DNA from: Saccharopolyspora shandongensis
GTDB lineage: Bacteria; Actinomycetota; Actinomycetes; Mycobacteriales; Pseudonocardiaceae
Assembly: GCF_900106995.1 (NCBI RefSeq)
Contig: NZ_FNOK01000077.1
Span: forward strand, 1 to 36,416
Length of the DNA stretch: 36,416 nucleotides
Direction of reading: 5' to 3'
The notes under the pieces are model-generated. The model searched no databases. It saw only the letters and a list, made by a program, of their open reading frames with translations, and was not told the DNA's origin. Positions 30,713 to 36,416 of the stretch are shown one piece after another; position 1 is the stretch's first letter; each line of letters begins with the position of its first letter. A program made the position numbers and the translations under genes.

Positions 30713-31374
30713 AGCTGCAGCACCAGACCGAGGTCGGCGCCAGCGCCGAAGACGTGTGGACGTTCCTCCAGGACACCCGCGCGGTGGCCCAGTGCTTGCC
30801 CGGCGCCGAACTCGTCAACGAGCTCGGTGACGACCGGTACGAAGGCGTGCTGCGAGTCGCCATCGGGCCGCTGAAGATGAACTACGCCGGTGACGTCCTC
30901 GTCGTGGAGCGCGATGCCGAAGCCCACCGGATGGCGCTCAACGCCACCGGTCGCGACAAGCGTGGCTCCGGCGCCGTCCAAGCCAACGTGCGACTCCAGG
31001 TGACGTCCGCCGACGCGGGAAGCCGGATCGAGGTCGTCTCGGACGTCGACCTGAGCGGCCGGATCGCGTCGCTGGGGCGCGGAGTCCGCGACGTCTCCAA
31101 TCGGATGTTCGTGCAATTCGCCGACCAGCTCAGCAATCGCATTGAGCATCCCGAACCGGACACCGGCGCGACGGCACCTGCGCCCACTCCGCTCCCGTCG
31201 GGTCGGTCCGCCGGCACGATGCCGGCGACGACCACGGCGCCGGCGAGACAGGCCCCGGCCGGCGATGCGCAGAAGGCGGGCGAGATCAAGGTCCTGTCGC
31301 TCGTGTGGACGGTCACCAGAGAACGGTTCGCCGACTTCCTGGAGAAACTGAGCATCCGCGTGCGTCCCCGCTGA
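30709..31374 (+). CDS. CoxG-like SRPBCC protein of the Mo-hydroxylase operon
   Basis: A 221-residue protein. Residues 1-145 form an SRPBCC/CoxG domain: GASAEDVWTFLQDTRAVAQC, LPGAE, then KMNYAGDVLVVERDAEAHRM and GRIASLGRGVRDVSNRMFVQ. A Pro/Thr/Ala-rich linker (about 150-190) leads to a C-terminal segment (VLSLVWTVTRERFADFLEKL) that could be amphipathic. In CO dehydrogenase systems CoxG tethers the enzyme to the membrane and is linked to quinone delivery, so this protein may couple the hydroxylase to the respiratory chain. GTG 30709 overlaps the previous stop; it is the last gene of the operon. No clear terminator follows. Confidence 0.85.
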   Translation: MKLQHQTEVGASAEDVWTFLQDTRAVAQCLPGAELVNELGDDRYEGVLRVAIGPLKMNYAGDVLVVERDAEAHRMALNATGRDKRGSGAVQANVRLQVTSADAGSRIEVVSDVDLSGRIASLGRGVRDVSNRMFVQFADQLSNRIEHPEPDTGATAPAPTPLPSGRSAGTMPATTTAPARQAPAGDAQKAGEIKVLSLVWTVTRERFADFLEKLSIRVRPR

Positions 31375-31624
31375 GGTGGCGGCCGGGGCCCGACAGCCTC
31401 GTAGCGGTAGAGCGACGTATTCGGCGGCGACGAATGCTCACGACGGCACGAACCTCAGGCCAAGGCCGGTCGTCGACTGTTCTTACGAATGGTCGGGAAA
31501 TCACGAAACCCGATCCCGGACTCCGCAGGCGTGTGAGGCTGCGGCGCCCTATGCCGGGGCATCCACTGCGGTCAACGATCAGGCGATCACGTGGGCGCCG
31601 ATCGACCGAGCACGAGCTACTGCA

Positions 31625-31971
31625 TCAACCGCGCAGCGCTGTCAGCGCTCGGTATTCGTAGAACCCGCTGAAGGCATTCCACGCGGCAGTCCGGGCGCGT
31701 CGAATCTGGGCCGCGTCGTTCCCCTCGTTTACCGCGACTGCGGGTGATCGAGTTGCCGCGCGGCATCCACGTCCTGGTGATGACCCACGATCGCGCCGAG
31801 GACCTCGCGCTGCGGAGCGGCGATCCGGAACGACCACCCGGCCCCGATCGGCTGAATTACCTCCTTGATGACGAACACGCCCGCACCCTTCGCCGGGCCG
31901 CCCGGACCTGCGGCTGCGCTGCGGCATCTACTACAGGGCCCAACGTCCCCGCCGCGCTCCATTACCACCAC
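31625..31971 (-). pseudogene. Probable frameshifted remnant, unknown family
   Basis: Two overlapping - strand frames each carry protein-like text. The first gives GVFVIKEVIQPIGAGWSFRI, then AAPQREVLGAIVGHHQDVDA (31971-31729). The other gives NEGNDAAQIRRARTAAWNAF, then SGFYEYRALTALRG to a stop at 31625. Read one after the other they could be one short protein broken by a frameshift near 31740. I do not recognise it. The remaining sequence of 31375-32160 has one dyad (32028-32058) and no other gene. Confidence 0.3.
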
Positions 31972-32027
31972 GGTGGTGGGTAACGCAAATGTGCGTGGTG
32001 ACCCCCGTACGGTCTAGGTTCCCCCTC

Positions 32028-32058
32028 GCGAGGATTTCCAGTGACGTTCCATCCTCGC
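32028..32058. promoter_or_regulatory. 8-15-8 inverted repeat upstream of small membrane gene
   Basis: GCGAGGAT and ATCCTCGC are perfect inverted copies 15 bases apart, ending about 100 bases before the ATG at 32161. It could be a terminator for leftward transcription or an operator. Function unknown. Confidence 0.3.
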
Positions 32059-32160
32059 TGTACGCCCTGGGCTCCTCCTCCGTCCAGGGCGTCGAACAGG
32101 GCCCGACATGGTGGGTCCTGTGGTTGTTCCACTTGCGTACCGTCAAGGGGCGTAAGGGTG

Positions 32161-32553
32161 ATGGAGCAACGCAACGAAGCGCTCCGCGCCAAAGGGGGTA
32201 TCGGCGCGGGGCGCTTCGTCGCGGGTGACCAGGAACAGAACACGTTGCTCGGTGCGGCCGCCGTGCGAGCGGCGACGGCCGTGTTCGCCGCCCGGTTCAT
32301 CGTGAAGCAGTGGCTCTACCTCACCGACGCCACCGGCTGGCTGGCGTTCGCGAAGATCGCAATGGGTACCCTGCTGACGGCACTGGCCCTGCTGGTGGTC
32401 GTCTGGGCCTTCCGCTACTCCACCAAAACGCCTCATCAAACAGGCCGGACCAGCACGATGATGCCCCCAAATACCACCGATTCTGCCCAACCGACTGCTA
32501 TTGACATCAAGTGTCATCGCGGGTGCTACCCGGTTCGACAAAGAGCATGTTAG
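32161..32553 (+). CDS. Small membrane protein, unknown function
   Basis: A 130-residue protein. A hydrophilic N-terminus (MEQRNEALRAKGGIGAGRFV) is followed by an Ala-rich segment and one strong membrane helix (GTLLTALALLVVVWAFRYS, about 62-82), then a Thr/Pro-rich tail. AAGGGTG lies just before ATG 32161. The last 25 codons overlap the promoter-like palindrome of the next gene and look less protein-like, so the true protein may have ended earlier before a mutation. Family not recognised. Confidence 0.5.
   Translation: MEQRNEALRAKGGIGAGRFVAGDQEQNTLLGAAAVRAATAVFAARFIVKQWLYLTDATGWLAFAKIAMGTLLTALALLVVVWAFRYSTKTPHQTGRTSTMMPPNTTDSAQPTAIDIKCHRGCYPVRQRAC
32501..32529 (+). promoter_or_regulatory. Promoter with palindrome over the -35 box
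   Basis: TTGACA (32501-32506) is a consensus -35 box, and TGCTAC lies 17 bases downstream as a weak -10. The -35 lies in a 15-base palindrome, TGACA-N5-TGTCA (32502-32516), a likely repressor site. The start of the glycosyltransferase gene is 34 bases further on. Confidence 0.45.
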
Positions 32554-32562
32554 GTAGTTTTC

Positions 32563-33705
32563 GTGCGAATCTTGTTCAGTGCAACCCCTGCGTACGGCCA
32601 TGTTCTGCCGTTGGGACCGTTGATGCGGGCCGCGGTCGAGGCAGGGCATGCCGTTGCGCTGGCGACCAGCGCCGGCGTGCAGGATGCGGTCGGCCCGGAG
32701 CTCGCGTCCGAAGTGGAATTCCTGGCGGCAGGTGCCATGCCGATGGAGTTCTCCGAGGACGCCGCCCGCCGCACCGGCGCAGACCCGTTCCATCCGGGAC
32801 CCGAACTCATCGGGGAGATCTTCGGCGGCTCCCGCGTCGACCTCGGCGGCGCCGACACGATCAGCCTCGGCCGCGAGTGGGCGCCCGACCTGATCGTGAC
32901 CGAAACGTTCGACGCGATCGGTCCGATGGTCGCAGCCGATCTCGGCATCCCCTGGCATCAGGTGGGTATCGGCCCCGCGACGCCCGCTGTGATCACCGAG
33001 ATCGAACGCGCCGCGGCTTCCCGCTACCGGAACGCCGGGCTGAACCCCGTTGAGCCGCGGAGCTACATCGACCCGTGCCCACCGCAAATGCAGGATCCCG
33101 AATGGTCCAGCCGCGTTCCCGTGCTGCCGCTGCGCACGCAAGCCCACCGACGCCCCCACGACATGGCATTCGAACTGCCGGCCTTCGCGGACCCGGCCAA
33201 ACCCACCGTGCTGGTCACCCTGGGCACGATCTTCTCCGACCCGGACGTGCTCGACACGACCGTCGGGGCGATGGCAGGCCACGAGGTCAACGTGATCGCC
33301 ACGGTGGGCTCGTCGTTGAGGAATCCGGCCGCGGGCGATGACGGTTCCCGGCCGAGTCGGCGACCCGACGGCGTCGAGGTGCACTACGTGCCGTTCGTGC
33401 CACTCGGCCAGCTTCTCGACCGAGCGGATCTCGTCGTCGGCGCCGGCGGTTCCGGCACTGTCCTCGGCGCCCTGGCACACGGTTTTCCCATGGTGCTGTG
33501 GCCCCAGGGCGCCGATCAACCGATCAATGCCGCCCGCGCCGCCGCTGCCGGAGCCGCGATCACCGTTGACAGCGGGGACGAGATCTTCCTCGCCCTCCGG
33601 CGGGTGTTGGGAGAAGACACCTTCCGCGATCGGGCGCAGGCCGTCGCCGCGGAGAACGACGCTCGCCCCAGCCCGGCCGACGTCGTCAAGGAAATCACCC
33701 AATAG
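32563..33705 (+). CDS. GT1-family glycosyltransferase (macrolide/antibiotic type)
   Basis: A 380-residue GT-B enzyme. The acceptor-side start RILFSATPAYGHVLPLGPLM carries the catalytic His (H13). The nucleotide-sugar domain is clear: PTVLVTLGTIFSDPDVLDTT, VHYVPFVPLGQLLDRADLVV and GAGGSGTVLGALAHGFPMVL, with WPQGADQPINAARA. Relatives glycosylate macrolides, flavonoids or other small molecules with a nucleotide-activated sugar, often as drug inactivation or in biosynthesis. It stands alone with no polyketide or sugar genes nearby, so a detoxifying role is more likely than biosynthesis. GTG 32563 has only a weak ribosome binding site. Confidence 0.9.
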   Translation: MRILFSATPAYGHVLPLGPLMRAAVEAGHAVALATSAGVQDAVGPELASEVEFLAAGAMPMEFSEDAARRTGADPFHPGPELIGEIFGGSRVDLGGADTISLGREWAPDLIVTETFDAIGPMVAADLGIPWHQVGIGPATPAVITEIERAAASRYRNAGLNPVEPRSYIDPCPPQMQDPEWSSRVPVLPLRTQAHRRPHDMAFELPAFADPAKPTVLVTLGTIFSDPDVLDTTVGAMAGHEVNVIATVGSSLRNPAAGDDGSRPSRRPDGVEVHYVPFVPLGQLLDRADLVVGAGGSGTVLGALAHGFPMVLWPQGADQPINAARAAAAGAAITVDSGDEIFLALRRVLGEDTFRDRAQAVAAENDARPSPADVVKEITQ

Positions 33706-33711
33706 CCAGGC

Positions 33712-33742
33712 TGGGGCCGCTGGGCGCCGACCAGCGGCCCCA
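33712..33742 (+). terminator. 12-bp GC hairpin after the glycosyltransferase
   Basis: Arms 33712-33723 and 33731-33742 are perfectly complementary around a 7-base loop, starting 7 bases after the glycosyltransferase stop. There is no T-run, as is common in high-GC actinobacteria. Confidence 0.65.
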
Positions 33743-33807
33743 CCACGGACGAAGGGCTCAAGGACGAGATCGCGCGTTCCGCAACAACCGCATCAGCCGT
33801 GACTCGA

Positions 33808-34353
33808 TCAACCACTGTGGACAGTCAGATCAGGTCGTGCCCAGCCGATCTCCACGAGCCAGATGCCGAACCGCTCGGACGAATCGCTGCGACCGGAGGT
33901 GCGGTGCGAGCCGATGCCCGCACCGCACCTCTCGCCGGGTGGTAGGAGTTCGCGGTCGATGAGAGATCGCAGCGCGGCGCGGAAGGACTCCTCCGTGTCG
34001 ACCACTTTCTTGAACCCGGCCTGGCGCAGTGCGACGGACCTGGGCCGTGTGGCCGGCGAACTCCCACCGGCGCGACCTCGCACAGCTCGTCGCCGCACTC
34101 GACCGAGGTCGAGCACGACCGCAGCCGCGAGCGACTACCGACCGGCGTCGAGTGCCGTGGTGCCACCGGCGTTCTCCAAGTAGTGAACGAACCCTTTGGC
34201 GCGAAGGCCTTCCTCCGCTTCGAAGACGTCGTCGTGCAGGCGCCCGACGGGACCTGCGCAGCAATGCCGATCCCGGCTACATCGCAGGCCATTCCCACCG
34301 AAGCGGGCTGGTGGCATGCGCATTCTGGACGGTCGAGGGACATCGGCAGTCAT
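33808..34353 (-). pseudogene. Decayed - strand coding sequence, unknown family
   Basis: Protein-like pieces sit in different - strand frames: LHDDVFEAEEGLRAKGFVHY followed by LENAGGTTALDAGR (34353 side), and further on ALRQAGFKKVVDTEESFRAA, LRSLIDRELLPPGE and SSERFGIWLVEIGWARPD (33808 side). None has a plausible start and full domain. The pieces look like one gene with frameshifts, or two. I do not recognise a family. The rest of 33706-34525 holds the hairpin after the glycosyltransferase and the short leader of the AraC gene. Confidence 0.3.
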
Positions 34354-34525
34354 ATGACCTACTCACCGGCCGCCCGAGATCTCCATGCTTACCAGCGTGG
34401 ACTTGCGCGCTAGGGAATTTCCGCCCCATCGAACCGACGGAATGAGTTGAGGGTCCCGGTCACCGCGCCCAAGCAAGGCGCGCCCTCCCCAGTGTCCCCT
34501 CCTCACTCCCACGGAAGTCGTTCGC

Positions 34526-35506
34526 ATGCGGATTGCCCTGACCACAACCTCCGTACCGGATGTTGACAAGCTGGCCTTCTGGAACCAGGCCATCACTCGC
34601 ACGCTCGGCCCACAAGCGGTCACGCCCCGGAACGACGATGTCTTCGCAGGGCGGCTCACCGCCGACTTCCTGGGGTACCTGAAGGTCGCCACCATCGAGG
34701 CCGACGCGCAGCGGATGATCCGGATGCCCCAGCACGCGGCCCGGCTCGACCGCGAGTTCGTGTCCATCGGCCTGCAGGAACAAGGCCGTTCGGAGCTGAT
34801 CCAGGGCAGTCGGACAGCCCGCCTCAGCCCGGGCGATCTGGTCGTCTACGAGACATCGCACCCGTACACGCTCGACCAGTACGACCGCTTTCGCATGCAC
34901 CTCTTCCACGTGCCGCGACAGGCCGTCGCACTTCCGAACTCGGACATCTGCGCGGTCGCGGCCACCACCCTGCCCACGGATTCGGGCGTGGCGACCATGC
35001 TGGCGCCGCTCCTGTCGATGCTGGCCGGGAAGGCGACCAGTTGCCCGCCTCGAGTGGGCGAGCAACTGGCAGGAACCGTCACCGATCTCCTGGCGATGCT
35101 CATCAGCGAACGGATCGAGGAGAACGAAAGCACCGGGGAGCGCAACGTCGGGCAGGTGATGGCCCGACGAGTACGCGAGTACGTCAACCAGCATCTGGCC
35201 GATCCCGACCTGTCACCTGAAGCGATCGCGGCTCACCACCGCATCTCGGTTCGCTACCTGCACAAGATCTTCGAAGGCGAGGGCACCACGATCAGCCGCT
35301 GGATTCAGCGACGCCGGTTGGAGGAGTGCAGCCGCGAGCTCGCGCAGCGCCGCCGCGTGATACCAACGGTGTCCGCCGTCGCCCAACGGTGGGGCTTCGT
35401 GAACCCGGCCCACTTCAGCCGGGTCTTCCGGGCGGCCTACGGCATGTCGCCCCGCGAGTGGCGCAATGCTGCCGCACCGCAGGAAGCCGAGCCGACGAGC
35501 GGTTGA
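34526..35506 (+). CDS. AraC-family regulator with cupin-like sensor domain
   Basis: A 326-residue protein. The N-terminal AraC-type ligand-binding domain (about 5-185) contains EFVSIGLQEQGRSELIQGSR and LSPGDLVVYETSHPYTLDQY. The C-terminal double HTH starts around 210 (RVREYVNQHLADPDLSPEAI, ISVRYLHKIFEGEGTTISRW, then WGFVNPAHFSRVFRAAYGMS). The order and length match the AraC-binding-domain-2 group that often controls aromatic or alkane degradation genes. GGAAG is 8 bases before ATG 34526. Its target is not evident: no intact gene is divergent from it. Confidence 0.92.
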   Translation: MRIALTTTSVPDVDKLAFWNQAITRTLGPQAVTPRNDDVFAGRLTADFLGYLKVATIEADAQRMIRMPQHAARLDREFVSIGLQEQGRSELIQGSRTARLSPGDLVVYETSHPYTLDQYDRFRMHLFHVPRQAVALPNSDICAVAATTLPTDSGVATMLAPLLSMLAGKATSCPPRVGEQLAGTVTDLLAMLISERIEENESTGERNVGQVMARRVREYVNQHLADPDLSPEAIAAHHRISVRYLHKIFEGEGTTISRWIQRRRLEECSRELAQRRRVIPTVSAVAQRWGFVNPAHFSRVFRAAYGMSPREWRNAAAPQEAEPTSG

Positions 35507-35610
35507 TCCACCTCCGCGCAGCGGCTTCATCCCGTCGTTGAAACGGAGTTCGCTCCGCGGCCGCCGGCGGCTTCGAGGCGACGTGCGAGGCACGGCACGG
35601 ACATCGGCCC

Positions 35611-36416
35611 CTAACGCGACTCCGGTTCGCCTGCGAGCGCGTCCCGCAGAGCGCGGCGAGAGGCTACGCCCAGCTTGGGGAAGATCTTGTACAGGTGGGC
35701 CCCCACGGTGCGCGGGGACAGGTGCAGTTGCCGGCCGATCTCCTTGTTGGTCATCCCTTGCGCTGCCAGTTCCGCGATGCGCAGCTCATGTGCGGTGAGT
35801 GCGGACCTGCCGTCGGCGAGATCCACGCCCTGCGCGACTCCGTTGGCGCGCAGCTCCTCCGCCGCCCTCTTCGCCCAGGGCTCGGTCTTGAGACAGCGGA
35901 AGGTCGTCAGCGCGCGGCTCAAATGGATGCGCGCTCGGCTGCGGTCGTGGCGTCGGCGCAGCCACTGGCCGTAGGCGAGCTGGATCCGCGCCTGCTCGAA
36001 GGGCCACTGCTCGGCCTGGGGCAACTCCAGAGCATGCTGGAACAACCGGTCGGCGGACTCGTCCTCCGTGGCCAGCGCGGCCGAGCCCGCGAGGATGAGC
36101 GCGTGGTGCGAGGAGATGGCGTCCATGCGGGCCTGCCGGCCGGCCATCACGTGTGCCCGGGCCTCTGCAATGCGCCCGGTGCGCACACATGCCTCGACCA
36201 GGTCCAAGAAAACGCGGTGGAAGTAGGGGAAGAAGGGCGGCAGCACACCCGGTGGGGTAAGCGCGCTCAGATAGGTGTAGGCCTCCTCGTAGGCGCCGCG
36301 GGTGACCGCGGCCCGGGCGTTGGTCTCGGCGACCATGCCCAGTACGAGGTTCAGCCGCCGCGGTCGCGCCCAGTCGGCGCTCTCGGTGTTGAGCACTGCG
36401 AGCCGCTCGTCGTTTC
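35611..36416 (-). CDS. LuxR-type regulator, C-terminal part (5' partial)
   Basis: The frame is open to the window edge (267 residues visible), so the gene begins outside. The visible part has TPR-like helices (RIAEARAHVMAGRQARMDAI and ALATEDESADRLFQHALELP) and a C-terminal LuxR HTH (LTAHELRIAELAAQGMTNKE, then IGRQLHLSPRTVGAHLYKIF). This is the end of a large LAL-type (AAA ATPase plus TPR plus LuxR HTH) regulator, to judge from that layout; the ATPase part is not visible. It is convergent with the AraC gene, with a 104-base gap that holds a short CGGAG-TTCG-CTCCG hairpin (35544-35557). Confidence 0.88.
   Translation of the reverse strand, partial: NDERLAVLNTESADWARPRRLNLVLGMVAETNARAAVTRGAYEEAYTYLSALTPPGVLPPFFPYFHRVFLDLVEACVRTGRIAEARAHVMAGRQARMDAISSHHALILAGSAALATEDESADRLFQHALELPQAEQWPFEQARIQLAYGQWLRRRHDRSRARIHLSRALTTFRCLKTEPWAKRAAEELRANGVAQGVDLADGRSALTAHELRIAELAAQGMTNKEIGRQLHLSPRTVGAHLYKIFPKLGVASRRALRDALAGEPESR

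Noticed and set aside
28328..31374. Aerobic CO dehydrogenase operon (coxMSL plus coxG)
   Set aside because: The large subunit lacks the AYxCSFR active-site loop of form I CODH and has AFRGFG, so it is a related hydroxylase.
24119..32516. The TGACA-N5-TGTCA palindrome at 32502 as a third copy of the shared TGTCA-N5-TGACA operator
   Set aside because: Its half-sites point the opposite way and the centre differs, so it is probably a different regulator's site.
1..36416. CRISPR arrays, tRNA or rRNA genes, riboswitches and insertion sequences
   Set aside because: No regularly spaced repeats, cloverleaf-like T-loop/CCA patterns, transposase frames or terminal repeats with target duplications were seen on reading; a dedicated covariance-model search could not be run.

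Overview
The window comes from a high-GC actinobacterium. Codon third positions are almost all G or C, GTG and TTG starts are frequent, and actinobacterial families are present: a possible F420-linked oxidoreductase, an LLM flavin enzyme, a TNT-type NADase and long Pro-rich secreted tails. A member of the Pseudonocardiales (Saccharopolyspora/Amycolatopsis-like) is my inference. No tRNA, rRNA, CRISPR array, prophage or intact insertion sequence was seen. The region reads as a patchwork of catabolic gene islands separated by decayed genes.

Region 1 (1-8.9 kb): the end of an unknown protein with two Cys/His-rich repeats, then a LysR regulator convergent with an FAD/NADPH monooxygenase. Across an operator-rich gap from the monooxygenase runs a + strand operon: a Rid-family protein, a DUF1028 protein, an M20 amidohydrolase and aspartate ammonia-lyase, followed by an MHS-type MFS importer. 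Together they look like uptake and breakdown of an N-acyl amino acid (perhaps an N-acyl-aspartate) or related amide, with aspartate going to fumarate and ammonia. The substrate is unknown.

Region 2 (9-13.2 kb): an MFS remnant, a secreted TNT-domain NAD+ glycohydrolase with a small convergent gene that may be its immunity protein, a secreted chymotrypsin-fold protease with an unusual S1 residue, and a remnant of a formylglycine-generating enzyme broken by a TAG codon.

Region 3 (13.2-22 kb): a nitrogen-scavenging block. On the - strand are two diaminopropionate-ammonia-lyase-like PLP enzymes and an NCS1 transporter, with a divergent LysR gene over a 9-bp dyad. Then come the 5-oxoprolinase genes pxpA-pxpB-pxpC (- strand) and an F420H2:NADP oxidoreductase-like gene.

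Region 4 (22-31.4 kb): a PucR regulator is divergent from a seven-gene operon in which every junction is a 4-bp start/stop overlap. It encodes an LLM oxidoreductase, two CoA-transferase subunits, a three-subunit molybdenum hydroxylase and a CoxG-like SRPBCC protein. The 15-bp palindrome upstream of this operon recurs with one mismatch (14 of 15 identical), at nearly the same distance, upstream of the NCS1 transporter. This suggests one regulator, perhaps the PucR protein, controls both blocks. Purine, hydantoin or another N-heterocycle is a reasonable guess for the substrate.

Region 5 (31.4-36.4 kb): two stretches of decayed coding sequence, a small membrane protein, a GT1 glycosyltransferase behind a palindrome-bearing promoter, an AraC-family regulator and the C-terminal part of a LuxR-type regulator running off the window.
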